53,671 nt of DNA from Planctomycetota bacterium. Its GTDB lineage: Bacteria > Planctomycetota > UBA1135. A model generated the notes under the pieces. That model was given only the letters and a program-made list of their open reading frames with translations. It did not search any database and had not been told where the DNA came from. Location of the stretch: contig JASMMA010000003.1 of NCBI GenBank assembly GCA_030748415.1, positions 1 through 53,671 of the forward strand, in the 5' to 3' direction. A program made the translations under genes and the position numbers. Shown here in pieces: positions 1-8,707 of this stretch (position 1 is the stretch's first letter; the number at the start of each line of letters is the position of its first letter).

Positions 1-252
1 CAGTGACCGCTCATACAAAGGACGGGCTTCTGAATAAGAGCCTTGGGACCGAAGAAGCCCGGCGAGGTTGTTGAGGGATTGGGCCACATCCGGGTGCTCG
101 GGGCCGAGGGCTTTTTCCAAAATCGCCAGTGACCGCTCATACAAAGGCCGGGCTTCTGAGTAGGAGCCTTGGGCATGAAGAAGAAAGGCGAGGTTGTTGA
201 GGGATTGGGCCACATCCGGGTGCTCGGGGCCAAGCGCTTTTTCTTCAAGCGA
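1..252 (-). repeat. Tandem 126-bp coding repeats (42-residue TPR units)
   Basis: Positions 1-126 and 127-252 are near-identical direct repeats with a period of exactly 126 bp, i.e. one 42-residue TPR unit. By eye they differ at only about a dozen and a half bases, clustered near 50-60 versus 176-186 and in the last 15 bases. The array continues past the window edge. Such high DNA identity suggests recent unit duplication or gene conversion. Confidence 0.85.
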
Positions 253-471
253 CAAAACCCGACGATAGACCTCCGCCGCTTCCCCGTATTGAGCTTGTCC
301 GTAATAAATCATCATTACGGATTCAAGGGGCTCGACTAAATCCAAATGCTCCGGCCCAAGCTCTGCTTCTAACTCTGCAACTTTTCTCTGCGCCGCTTCC
401 AACTCTGTCTCTTCTGGTTCCTGAAAGGAAACCATTGGGGTGAGCGATAGGAGAAGTGCGCTAAGAATCAT
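1..471 (-). CDS. Tetratricopeptide-repeat protein, exported, C-terminus cut by window edge
   Basis: The frame is open from an ATG at 471 to the left edge (157 codons), so the C-terminus lies outside the window. The product starts with a short hydrophobic stretch (MILSALLLSLTPMVSFQ) that looks like a signal peptide. A Glu-rich segment follows, then 42-residue repeats of the kinesin-light-chain/TPR_10 type, with the recurring motifs GPEHPDVAQSLNNLA and SEARPLYERSL. Such repeats form helical superhelices that bind other proteins; no catalytic domain is visible in the part seen. The gene lies 52 bp downstream of the nuclease-domain gene on the same strand and may be co-transcribed with it. Whether a further domain follows cannot be judged. 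Confidence 0.85.
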   Translation of the reverse strand, partial: MILSALLLSLTPMVSFQEPEETELEAAQRKVAELEAELGPEHLDLVEPLESVMMIYYGQAQYGEAAEVYRRVLSLEEKALGPEHPDVAQSLNNLAFLLHAQGSYSEARPLYERSLAILEKALGPEHPDVAQSLNNLAGLLRSQGSYSEARPLYERSL

Positions 472-523
472 AAGTTAAGTTTAGGCATCTCCCAAAAAGA
501 GAAGCGCAAACCTAACCACCCAC

Positions 524-2242
524 TCAATCCTCCTCCTTCGGCTTGGCGAGCATTGAAGCCAAGTCGGGGGCAATGGTTACACCTGTTGCTGATTCCGTTT
601 GTTCCGAAAGAGGTTCTTCCTCGGCTTCAGGCTCCTTAGTTTCAGGCTCCTCAGCTTCGGGCTCAGTCTTGGAATCAGAGGAAGCAATCGGTTCAGCTTC
701 GGGTTCATCCGCAGGAGCTTCAACTGCATCTTCCGGCTTTTCAGAGGATTCCTCTTCAGCCTTTTCCTTTCCCTCTTCTTTAAAAGGGGACTCGGTGCGG
801 CGACGACGGCGGCGGCGGCGTGGAGCTGCTCCGGAATCAACTTCAGCTACTTCCTTCTTCGGAGGAGCTTCCGCTTCCTTTTGAGCAGGAGTTGTCGCTT
901 CAGCATCGGGTTCATCAACCGGATGAAGAGTAATCGTCTGATTCAACTTCGCTGTTTTGTCAGAAGTCTCTTCCGTTCGCGTGCGACCGCGGCCACCACG
1001 GCGACCACGACGGCGACGGCGACGACGAGGAGCGCCATCCTCTTCAGGAGTGCTTCCCTCTAGCTGTATCCGACCCAATTTCTTCGCAGGAGCGGCATCT
1101 TGCAATGGAATCTCTTCTTCTTTCAGCGGAGGCACAACACCAAGGGGCAAGGGTGCCGTCCGATCTTCTTCGTCCAAAGCGGCTTCAGGGGTAGCTTCAT
1201 CTTCCAGGCCAAGGAAACGATTAAAGAATGGACTCACCTCGTCAAGGGCAAGAAGAGTCATGTCGAGCAAGGATGTTGCTCGTTTGCGGGTACTTGCATC
1301 CGGTGGGCGAATCAGCAACAGGCCTGCACTATCGCGGTCGCAACCGAAAACTTTCACTAGCCCTTTGAAGCGTGCGGAGTAGTCTTGCCAGTTTCCTGTT
1401 TTGCACTCCACCCAAAGCATGCGCCCATCGACACAAGCCATGAGGTCAGCCTCGAATTCGCGCATGTCGGGCAATGTGCCCTTAACATTAAACAACACCT
1501 GGAACTTGGCCGGGTTCATGCGAGCCCGCAAGCGGCGAGACAAAAGCCAAGCCACATAAATTTCCAACCACCCGCCTGTCAAAAACTGGGCGGTGCTTCC
1601 ATCTTTCGTCGGAATGACACGAAGTTGCCGCTTCGGTGAACGATGGTAGTAGAAATCTTTTAAGAGGCCGTGCCTGTGAAGCATGGTGCCTAGCTGGACA
1701 GCGGCCGAGCGCTCATGGTCAGACCAACGGTCAATGTCCACTCGTGTGCCATGGCCAGTTGCAACACAACGCTTCATTTTTTCATAAAACAGAGCGACAC
1801 GAGAGAAGTGCTGACCAATGTGCCGAGCTAAATGCTCAAAGGCTTCGTTGCGAGCCAAGTCATCTTGGCCTTCGTAAACAACGACCTTTTTCCCCTTTAG
1901 GTAGTCCACCAGAGGACCCGTTGGGGCATCTTCAGGTGGTTCCTTAGGAAGACCTCGCCGAGGCTGTTGCCCACGATTCTGTTGCTGGCGCCTAGAGTCC
2001 CCGTTTCCGGAACCTCCACGACGGTTGCGTCCGCGGCCACCGCGACGATTGTGGCCGTCTTGAGATGAAGACGCATCACGCTCACCACCGAGAGATTCTC
2101 GGAGGCGTCGTATTTCATCAGTTAATGCCCGAATGTCCGCGCTTGAAGCTGCGGTGTGTCGGGCGTTCTCCGGGGAGCGTTTGGCGTTTTCGTCGCCTCC
2201 TTCCGCTCCCAAAAAGCGTTGGAGGAAGCCCATTTCCCCCAC
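524..2242 (-). CDS. PD-(D/E)XK (DUF1887/Card1-like) nuclease-domain protein with disordered RG-rich and acidic tails
   Basis: 572 residues. The central region (about 110-345) resembles the nuclease half of DUF1887/Card1/Can2-type proteins. It has GGWLE around residue 226, an acidic patch REFEADLM at 261-268, and the catalytic-type WVECKTG with E279-C280-K281. The predicted activity is metal-dependent DNA or RNA cleavage; this is an inference. The N-terminal 100 residues are low complexity and rich in R, G and Q (RGG-like, suggesting nucleic-acid binding). The C-terminal 230 residues alternate Arg runs (about 406-420 and 475-482) with Glu/Pro/Ala-rich acidic stretches. No CARF ligand-sensing fold is evident and no CRISPR genes lie nearby. 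MGFLQRF at residue 4 is an alternative start. Similar tails occur in RNase E/G-type scaffolds, but no S1 or RNase E core is present. Confidence 0.7.
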   Translation of the reverse strand: MGEMGFLQRFLGAEGGDENAKRSPENARHTAASSADIRALTDEIRRLRESLGGERDASSSQDGHNRRGGRGRNRRGGSGNGDSRRQQQNRGQQPRRGLPKEPPEDAPTGPLVDYLKGKKVVVYEGQDDLARNEAFEHLARHIGQHFSRVALFYEKMKRCVATGHGTRVDIDRWSDHERSAAVQLGTMLHRHGLLKDFYYHRSPKRQLRVIPTKDGSTAQFLTGGWLEIYVAWLLSRRLRARMNPAKFQVLFNVKGTLPDMREFEADLMACVDGRMLWVECKTGNWQDYSARFKGLVKVFGCDRDSAGLLLIRPPDASTRKRATSLLDMTLLALDEVSPFFNRFLGLEDEATPEAALDEEDRTAPLPLGVVPPLKEEEIPLQDAAPAKKLGRIQLEGSTPEEDGAPRRRRRRRGRRGGRGRTRTEETSDKTAKLNQTITLHPVDEPDAEATTPAQKEAEAPPKKEVAEVDSGAAPRRRRRRRRTESPFKEEGKEKAEEESSEKPEDAVEAPADEPEAEPIASSDSKTEPEAEEPETKEPEAEEEPLSEQTESATGVTIAPDLASMLAKPKEED

Positions 2243-2318
2243 AGAGTAGCAAATTCCTATGCTTCAAGATACCCCAAGCCGTGAAAGCTGTCCTCCGCCG
2301 TCTTAAATAACACAAACC

Positions 2319-4427
2319 ATGCTCTTGCATACATTTGCGCTCGCTTCACTCATTTTGACTCTACCTCAGGAATCTCACGACGGCCGGAAGGCCAATCATT
2401 TGGCTCATGAAACAAGCCCCTATCTTCTCCAGCACGCATACAACCCTGTGGACTGGTATCCGTGGGGCGAAGAGGCTCTAGCCCTCTCAAAAGCCCAAAA
2501 CCGACCCATTTTCCTCTCGATTGGCTACTCGGCCTGCCACTGGTGCCATGTCATGGAACGAGAATCCTTCGAGGACGATGAAATCGCAGAGTACTTGAAC
2601 GAGCACTTTGTTTGCATCAAAGTGGACCGTGAAGAGCGCCCCGACTTGGACGACCTGTATATGGCCGCTGTTCAGCAAATGACGGGTGGCGGAGGCTGGC
2701 CCATGTCCGTTTTCTTGACCCCCGACCTGAGGCCCTTTTTCGGGGGAACTTACTTTCCGCCGCGGGCAAAATTTGGCCGACCTGGGTTTTTAGATTTGAT
2801 TATGGAAATTAAGACTGCCTGGGAAACTCGACAAGATGAAATCGTAAAAGCAGCAAACCAAATGGGGGAACAGTTGGCCGTGCGCTTGCCCGCCGCACCT
2901 GACCGCGATTTGCCCACCCCGTCAAAGCTGGGGGAGCGGGAATTGAATTGGGTTACTGCTTTTGCAAAACAGTACGACGCCACTTGGGGCGGCTTCGGCA
3001 ATGCACCGAAGTTCCCACACACCGACGACCTCCTTTTGCTCTTGGGTATTTCAAGTCGCCACGGATCTGACGAAGCTCGCCGAATGGCATTCCACTCATT
3101 GCACAAGATGGCAGATGGCGGAATGTACGACCAACTCGGCGGCGGCTTTGCTCGATATTCCACTGACGAAAAATGGCTCATCCCCCACTTTGAAAAAATG
3201 CTCTACGACCAGGGGACTTTGATTCCTTGTTATCTCGAAGCTTGGCGACAAAGCGACAATCCGTTTTTTGAAAGGATTGCACGAGAGAGTTGTGATTATC
3301 TGATACGCGAAATGCAGTCACCCAAGGGTGGGTTTTGGTCCAGCACCGATGCTGACTCCGAAGGTGAAGAAGGAAAGTTCTTCGCATGGACTCCGCAAGA
3401 ACTGGTTGATGCACTTGGAGAGAAAGATGGCGCTTGGGCTGCCATTGTTTTTGGCGTAAGCCCAGAGGGTAACTTTGAGCATGGAAAATCAGCCCTAACT
3501 TTACGGGGCGAACTCCACAGCAAGGACCCAGAGCGATTCCATAGGATTCGCGCAAAGCTTTATTCAACGCGTTCCCAGCGGATAGCACCCGCCACTGATG
3601 ACAAAGTTCTATGCGCCTGGAATGGCTTAGCGATTCATGCCCTCGCCCAGGCTGGACTTCTTTTTGGTGAAGCCAAATACACCGAAGCTGCGGAAAAAGC
3701 AGGAAATTTTTTGCTGGAAGAACTACGAAATGGCTCCGATGGAAATCGACTCTGGTCACGCTCTTGGCGCAACGGAACAGCTCAACATGATGCGGTCCTG
3801 GAAGACTATGCCTATCTCTCACGCGCCTTTCTCTCATTGTTCCAAGCAACAGGTGATGAAAAGTGGCTCCAAGAAACAAAAAGCCTTGCCGCCATCATGG
3901 TGAAAGATTTTTGGAATCCAAAAACTGCCGTGTTCTTCGACACTGATGGAAGCGACAAAACCATTTTTCAGCGACGGAGCTCTCCTTGGGATGGCGCGAT
4001 TCCTTCGCCAAACGCCATCGCCCTAGAAGCTCTCGTTGTTCTGCACGCATTTACTCATGAGCCTCGGTGGAAAGATATCGCCGACAAAGGCTACGCGGCT
4101 GTTCTACAGCTCATGAGTCGCGGGCCTCGGGGATTTTCCGCAACGACTCGGTCTTTGTGGCTTGCCGCTGAGGAGCCTCGGGTTGCGGTGGTTTTGGGGA
4201 CAGGGGAGCCAAATTCCTTATCAGATTGGAGGAAAGCCCTCCGCGCCCCGGGCTCGCCTGCGGTTCTTGAGGTCTTTTCATTTTCCGCCAAACCAGAGAG
4301 TGAAAACCCGCTCTTTGCGAATCGTGAGCTAAGAGATGAAAAGCCCACTCTATTCCTTTGCAGGGGCCCCGTTTGCCTGCCACCTTCTACTTCTCCGAAC
4401 AAATTGAAGGAGCTCCTGAACAAGTAG
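2319..4427 (+). CDS. yyaL: Thioredoxin-like DUF255 / YyaL (spermatogenesis-associated protein 20) family protein
   Basis: 702 residues, close to the usual length of the family. An N-terminal hydrophobic stretch (about residues 1-16) may be a signal peptide. The DUF255 thioredoxin-like domain follows, with the hallmarks [24 protein letters not shown] and a CxxC-type active site at C73-H-W-C76 (SACHWCHVM), then [13 protein letters not shown]. Residues from about 200 onward resemble the six-hairpin glycosidase-like second domain of this family ([30 protein letters not shown]). The biochemical role of the family is not established; redox or carbohydrate-related functions have been proposed. It starts the + strand block leading into the biotin genes, with the bioB start only 14 bp past its stop, so co-transcription is likely. 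Confidence 0.92.
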   Translation: MLLHTFALASLILTLPQESHDGRKANHLAHETSPYLLQHAYNPVDWYPWGEEALALSKAQNRPIFLSIGYSACHWCHVMERESFEDDEIAEYLNEHFVCIKVDREERPDLDDLYMAAVQQMTGGGGWPMSVFLTPDLRPFFGGTYFPPRAKFGRPGFLDLIMEIKTAWETRQDEIVKAANQMGEQLAVRLPAAPDRDLPTPSKLGERELNWVTAFAKQYDATWGGFGNAPKFPHTDDLLLLLGISSRHGSDEARRMAFHSLHKMADGGMYDQLGGGFARYSTDEKWLIPHFEKMLYDQGTLIPCYLEAWRQSDNPFFERIARESCDYLIREMQSPKGGFWSSTDADSEGEEGKFFAWTPQELVDALGEKDGAWAAIVFGVSPEGNFEHGKSALTLRGELHSKDPERFHRIRAKLYSTRSQRIAPATDDKVLCAWNGLAIHALAQAGLLFGEAKYTEAAEKAGNFLLEELRNGSDGNRLWSRSWRNGTAQHDAVLEDYAYLSRAFLSLFQATGDEKWLQETKSLAAIMVKDFWNPKTAVFFDTDGSDKTIFQRRSSPWDGAIPSPNAIALEALVVLHAFTHEPRWKDIADKGYAAVLQLMSRGPRGFSATTRSLWLAAEEPRVAVVLGTGEPNSLSDWRKALRAPGSPAVLEVFSFSAKPESENPLFANRELRDEKPTLFLCRGPVCLPPSTSPNKLKELLNK

Positions 4428-4441
4428 AATGGGCGCCGAAC

Positions 4442-5428
4442 ATGGCCCCATCCCCTTCAACAACTTCAAACCTAAGCCGCGAGTCGGTTTCTGAAATCTA
4501 TCGGCGCCCTTTAATGGAGCTGGTTTTTCAAGCTGCCCAAGTCCATCGCGAGCACCACGCTCCGAATTCCATCCAATGCTCAACCTTATTGAGCATCAAA
4601 ACCGGTTCCTGCGCGGAGGATTGTTCTTACTGTTCGCAGTCCGCGCGGAACGATAGTAGCCTGGAGCCAGAACGCTTAATGGACAAGGAAGCCGTTATTG
4701 CGGCTGCCCAATCTGCAAAAGCCAAAGGCTCGGATCGTTTTTGCATGGGTGCGGCTTGGCGAAGCATAAAAGACAATGCGGACTTTGATTGCGTTCTTGA
4801 AATGGTTTCATCAGTCAAAGACCTTGGTTTAGAAACTTGCCTCACTGCTGGAATGTTGGAACCGCACCAAGCAGATAAATTGCGTGATGCAGGTTTGGAT
4901 TATTACAACCACAACTTAGACACTTCACCAGAGTTTTACGACCAAGTGGTCACCACTCGAACTTATGAAGACCGCCTAGAAACACTAGCCGCTGTCCGGG
5001 TAGCGGGAATCAAAGTGTGCTGCGGTGGGATATTGGGAATGGGAGAATCCGAAGAGGATCGGATTGGTCTGATTCATGAACTCGCTCGACAAAGCCCACC
5101 ACCTGAATCGGTTCCCATTAACGCACTCGTTCCCATTCCTGGAACACCTCTCGCAGAAAATCCACCGCTCCCTTGGGACCAGATGGTTCGTGCGGTTGCA
5201 ACGGCTCGAATCTTGATGCCGCAGTCATGCATTCGTTTATCGGCCGGGCGCGCGGCAATGACTGAAGAAGGTCAAGCACTTTGCTTTTTAGCGGGTGCGA
5301 ACTCGGTGTTCATGGGGGACAAGTTGTTGACCACTTCAAACGCAACCGAGACTGAAGATGCAGCCCTCTTTCGCAAACTTGGGGTTGAACCATTGAACGA
5401 ACCAGCTCCCCAAGGAGTCTCAGTTTGA
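4442..5428 (+). CDS. bioB: Biotin synthase (radical SAM)
   Basis: Inserts sulfur into dethiobiotin to make biotin, the last step of the pathway. The radical-SAM cluster motif CxxxCxxC is visible in [13 protein letters not shown], and family signatures such as [23 protein letters not shown] and the C-terminal [14 protein letters not shown] region are intact. I chose ATG 4442 (328 residues, usual length). An in-frame ATG at 4358 would add 28 residues without family resemblance and would overlap yyaL by 70 bp. No strong Shine-Dalgarno sequence sits at a normal distance from 4442; AAGGAG lies about 30 bp upstream, so coupling to yyaL translation is possible. The stop overlaps the TTG start of the next gene. 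Confidence 0.97.
   Translation: MAPSPSTTSNLSRESVSEIYRRPLMELVFQAAQVHREHHAPNSIQCSTLLSIKTGSCAEDCSYCSQSARNDSSLEPERLMDKEAVIAAAQSAKAKGSDRFCMGAAWRSIKDNADFDCVLEMVSSVKDLGLETCLTAGMLEPHQADKLRDAGLDYYNHNLDTSPEFYDQVVTTRTYEDRLETLAAVRVAGIKVCCGGILGMGESEEDRIGLIHELARQSPPPESVPINALVPIPGTPLAENPPLPWDQMVRAVATARILMPQSCIRLSAGRAAMTEEGQALCFLAGANSVFMGDKLLTTSNATETEDAALFRKLGVEPLNEPAPQGVSV
5411..5427 (+). promoter_or_regulatory. Ribosome-binding site supporting a TTG start for bioF-bioD
   Basis: AAGGAG at 5411-5416 sits 8 bases before TTG at 5425-5427. That TTG overlaps the bioB stop as TTGA. No better in-frame ATG lies nearby, so the spacing and the overlap decide the start and suggest translational coupling. Confidence 0.8.
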
Positions 5429-7236
5429 AGGAAAAATTGCCGCACGAGATACAGGGCGAGCTTGCCTCTTGGGAAGCTGCAGGCCTGAAGCGTGTGATGG
5501 AGCCTCCAAAGGGGATTGATTTCACAACAAATGATTATTTGGGGCTATCGGGAGATTCACGAATTCGAGATGCCGCCGCGCAAGCCCTTTCAAAGTTCGG
5601 TCCGGGCGCACCGGCTTCGCGACTTCTGCGCGGCCACCTTCCACCCCATGAAAATGCAGAAAAGAAAGCCGCAGACTGGTGCGGGGACGAATCAGCATTG
5701 CTCTTTTCCAGTGGCTGGCAAGCCAACCAAGCTATCCTTTCCTCGTTTGCTCAAAAGGGAGATATTGTTTTTAGTGATGAATTAAATCACGCAAGCCTAA
5801 TAGATGGTTGCAGAATCTCCGATGCAAGTGTTCGAGTTTTTCTTCACAACAACCTTCAAGATTTAGAGCGGCAACTTTCGACTTCGACCTGTGCGAGGCG
5901 GCGTTTTGTCGTTGTGGAGCATGTTTACTCCATGGATGGGGACCTGGCTCCCCTAGAGGAATTGGCAAGCTTGTGCGAATTGCATGATGCTTGGTTGATT
6001 GTGGATGAAGCCCATGCGGCCGGCCTTTATCCTTTCTTTCAACACGACCGGTTGTTCTTGCGGATGATTACAGGAGGGAAAGCGCTAGGGCTAGGAGGCG
6101 GCTTTGTCTGCGGTTCCAAAACTGCAATCGATTTGCTCATAAACCGAGGCCGCTCCTTTGTTTTTACAACGGCATCCTCGCCCGTAACGGCCTCTGCCCT
6201 TTCCAAAGCAATAGAGCTAGTTCAAGCGGAACCAGAACGGGCTGAAGCTGCGCATCGAGCTGCTAAAAAATTGCGCGACGGTTTAAGTGAACAAGGAATC
6301 GAAACCCGCGGCTCTTCTCCTATTGTTCCAGTCGTTTTGAGGTCGGAATCCCGCGCCCTGAAGGTTGCGCAGACCCTCCAGAATGCGGGCTTTGACATTC
6401 GCGCTATTCGCCCGCCCACTGTCCCTGCTGGAACTTCCCGACTCAGAATTGTTTGCCATGCAAACCACAAGGATTCAGACATTGAAAATCTTTGCAGTAT
6501 CCTCGCTCCACTTGCTCAAGGCGTGGACAATTCCAAACCCGAGCCTGTAACTGAACGGCGGCTCGTGGTTTGCGGGACTGACACCGATGTCGGGAAAACC
6601 GTTGTGAGTGCTCTTTTGGTCAGGGCCGCACAAAATTCTTGTCCGAGTGTTCGTTATTTCAAACCTGTTCAAACCGGGGAGGACTCAGACACTCAATCTG
6701 TTTCCGAACTAGCTGAACTTCCTGAAGCAGAACTTGTCAGCCCGGTTGTTCAACTCCGCCTGCCAGCTTCGGTTGATCAAGCTGCGGAAGCTGAACGGGT
6801 GAGTGTCACGGTAGAGCAAGTCCATTTGCGTATGAAAAAAACATTTGGCGCATACCCGAACCATCATTGGATTGTAGAAACTGCAGGCGGCCTTCTTGTT
6901 CCCTTTAATCGAATGGAAGACCAGAGCCAACTTCTTCAACGATTGAATGCGCCCGGAGTTTTGGTAGCTCGTTCGGGTTTGGGAACACTCAATCACACAC
7001 TATTAAGTTTGGAGGCGGCGCGCTCGCGCGGGATTGAGATTCGCGCTCTCTTCTTGGTAGGTGAAGAACACTCAGCAAACTTCAACACCCTAAATAACCG
7101 ACTCGGAACTCTTCCCATTTTCCAACTCCCCCATTTCGTGGGTGGCCCTTCCACTGCGCGATTGGATTCCTGGTTAGAGAATAACTCTCTGGAGTTTTTG
7201 TTCCATGACAACCGATTGGCTGAAGCTCGACTCTAA
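5425..7236 (+). CDS. bioFD: Fused 8-amino-7-oxononanoate synthase and dethiobiotin synthetase
   Basis: 603 residues carrying two biotin enzymes. Residues 1 to about 360 are the PLP-dependent BioF fold, condensing pimeloyl thioester with L-alanine: substrate loop [25 protein letters not shown] (D194 region), and probable Schiff-base Lys219 in MITGGKALG. From about residue 379 a BioD domain begins, with the P-loop GTDTDVGKT at 384-392, then [10 protein letters not shown] and [11 protein letters not shown]; it forms the ureido ring of dethiobiotin using ATP and CO2. The stretch between the DEAH-like motif and the active-site lysine is about seven residues shorter than in E. coli BioF, and the usual SK/GK context is GGK. 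It overlaps bioB at the 5' end and bioA by 32 bp at the 3' end. No bioC or bioH is visible here. Confidence 0.95.
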   Translation: MKEKLPHEIQGELASWEAAGLKRVMEPPKGIDFTTNDYLGLSGDSRIRDAAAQALSKFGPGAPASRLLRGHLPPHENAEKKAADWCGDESALLFSSGWQANQAILSSFAQKGDIVFSDELNHASLIDGCRISDASVRVFLHNNLQDLERQLSTSTCARRRFVVVEHVYSMDGDLAPLEELASLCELHDAWLIVDEAHAAGLYPFFQHDRLFLRMITGGKALGLGGGFVCGSKTAIDLLINRGRSFVFTTASSPVTASALSKAIELVQAEPERAEAAHRAAKKLRDGLSEQGIETRGSSPIVPVVLRSESRALKVAQTLQNAGFDIRAIRPPTVPAGTSRLRIVCHANHKDSDIENLCSILAPLAQGVDNSKPEPVTERRLVVCGTDTDVGKTVVSALLVRAAQNSCPSVRYFKPVQTGEDSDTQSVSELAELPEAELVSPVVQLRLPASVDQAAEAERVSVTVEQVHLRMKKTFGAYPNHHWIVETAGGLLVPFNRMEDQSQLLQRLNAPGVLVARSGLGTLNHTLLSLEAARSRGIEIRALFLVGEEHSANFNTLNNRLGTLPIFQLPHFVGGPSTARLDSWLENNSLEFLFHDNRLAEARL

Positions 7237-8506
7237 ACACTGCTGGCACCCATTCACCCAGCACGGGTTGGATTCGGAACCGCTGCCAGTCGTTGGGGCA
7301 CAGGGTGCTTGGCTTGAACTGGCCGACGGCCGCCGATTGCTGGATGGCATTTCTTCTTGGTGGGCTTGCTTGCATGGGCATGGTCATCCACGGTTGGTTC
7401 AAGCAATCTCCAAACAAGCGGAAAAGTTGGACCATGTTCTTTTCGCAGGATGCGCGCATGAGCCCGCCGCTCGACTTTCAGCCGAACTTGTTGAGCTGGC
7501 TGCCCCATTGACATCACAAGCCTCTCCCTCTGGTTCGCAAGAGCCGCTCGCCCGGGCGTTTTGGTCAGATGATGGCTCCACTGCTGTTGAAGTTGCTCTC
7601 AAGGCAGCGTACCAATCCCATTTAAGGAATGGCGAATCTTCGCGCACCACCTTTATTGCTTTAGAAGGTGCTTACCACGGAGATACCGTGGGTGCGATGT
7701 CTGCGAGTGAGCCGGCACCTTTCTTTGAAGAACTTTCCCCCTTTCTTTTTCATGTTGTGCGAGTCAAACCGAATCCGGAAGAACTTGCCGAAGCTTTTCA
7801 AGAATTAGAGGGCCGGGTAGCCGCTTTTATTTGCGAGCCGCTTGTGCAGGGAGCCGCTGGCATGAAAATGTACGGTTCTAGCTTTTTGAAAGAAGCGCAA
7901 GGTCTTTGCCAAAAAAATGGAGCCTTTCTGATTGCGGACGAAGTCTTAACGGGGTTTGGCCGAACTGGAACCACCTTTGCGTGTGAACAAGCAGGCATTT
8001 CTCCTGACTTTCTTTGCTTATCGAAAGGGCTCACCGGTGGAACTATGCCCCTAGCCGCCACTCTTTGCACGGAGTCTATTTTCCAATCCTTTGTGAGCAA
8101 CGAGCGCGCGCGGGCCTTTTTTCACGGCCACACCTACACTGCCAACCCTATCGGTTGTGCGGTCGCTTTAGAATCTCTGCGGATTCTCCGTGAAGAAAAT
8201 ACGCCGCAAAAACTCAACCATATTGGAGAGAGAATCGAAACGGGCTTGGCCGACCTTCGGGAAAACCCATTAGTCAAAGACCTCCGCCGACGGGGCGGAA
8301 TCGTGGCATTAGAGCTTCAATCCGAAAACTCCGGTTATATGGCCGAACTGGGAAACCGCCTGCGCGCCGCCTGCCAAGAACTCGACTCCGTCCTCCTGCG
8401 CCCCCTTGGAAATGTTCTTTACGCCATGCCCCCATCCTGCACGACCGATGATGAGTGCGCCTTAATCGTGAAAGCTATAAAGCAGATAGTAGTACCAATG
8501 GCGTAA
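7205..8506 (+). CDS. bioA: Adenosylmethionine-8-amino-7-oxononanoate aminotransferase
   Basis: Converts 8-amino-7-oxononanoate to 7,8-diaminopelargonate, between the BioF and BioD steps. 433 residues, a normal class III aminotransferase length. BioA-specific features are the N-terminal HCWHPFTQHG and SSWWACLHGHGHP around residues 51-62. Also visible are GAYHGDTVGAMS, the PLP-binding DEVLTGFGRTG (Asp245) and catalytic Lys274 in LSKGLTGG. The amino donor (SAM or lysine) cannot be told by eye. The ATG at 7205 lies inside the end of bioFD (32-bp overlap), so the three biotin genes form one coupled unit. No terminator is obvious after the stop. Confidence 0.96.
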   Translation: MTTDWLKLDSKHCWHPFTQHGLDSEPLPVVGAQGAWLELADGRRLLDGISSWWACLHGHGHPRLVQAISKQAEKLDHVLFAGCAHEPAARLSAELVELAAPLTSQASPSGSQEPLARAFWSDDGSTAVEVALKAAYQSHLRNGESSRTTFIALEGAYHGDTVGAMSASEPAPFFEELSPFLFHVVRVKPNPEELAEAFQELEGRVAAFICEPLVQGAAGMKMYGSSFLKEAQGLCQKNGAFLIADEVLTGFGRTGTTFACEQAGISPDFLCLSKGLTGGTMPLAATLCTESIFQSFVSNERARAFFHGHTYTANPIGCAVALESLRILREENTPQKLNHIGERIETGLADLRENPLVKDLRRRGGIVALELQSENSGYMAELGNRLRAACQELDSVLLRPLGNVLYAMPPSCTTDDECALIVKAIKQIVVPMA

Positions 8507-8707
8507 CGAATGGACGGGCCAAGGGATTGCTTCCGCCAGAGTCGGATAAATAAGTAACCAGTGCTTGCGTAAGACAGGAAGAAGATGATTTTGGTAAACA
8601 AAGAATAAACACCAAAGATGGCAGGATCCCAAGCCCATAGAGGCAAGCAGTATTGAAATGCAGTACGCGAACCAAAGTTATCATTGCGGCCAGCTTAAAA
8701 TGTGGGC
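8507..8707. other. Intergenic stretch with a possible short or decayed membrane-peptide frame on the minus strand
   Basis: About 200 bp between bioA and the flavoprotein gene. On the minus strand a frame from TTG 8646 to 8419 encodes a 75-residue, strongly hydrophobic peptide (GVYSLFTKIIFFLSY), and a second minus frame carries another hydrophobic run (MITLVRVLHF). The first frame runs 88 bp into the 3' end of bioA. No Shine-Dalgarno site or family resemblance was found. It may be a relic of a membrane gene, a tiny gene, or chance. No hairpin terminator is visible. Confidence 0.25.

Noticed and set aside
543..1382. Several long plus-strand frames with Ser/Ala-, Phe/Arg- and Thr-rich translations
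   Set aside because: They are antisense shadows of the low-complexity Arg and Glu/Pro/Ala tails of the minus-strand nuclease-domain gene, with no coding character of their own.
524..2242. Assignment as a CRISPR-associated Card1/Can2 effector
   Set aside because: No CARF domain, cas genes or CRISPR array are visible in the window, so only the nuclease-domain resemblance is claimed.
3178..3879. A 233-codon minus-strand frame inside yyaL
   Set aside because: The plus-strand protein is an unambiguous full-length family member; the antisense translation has no recognisable features.
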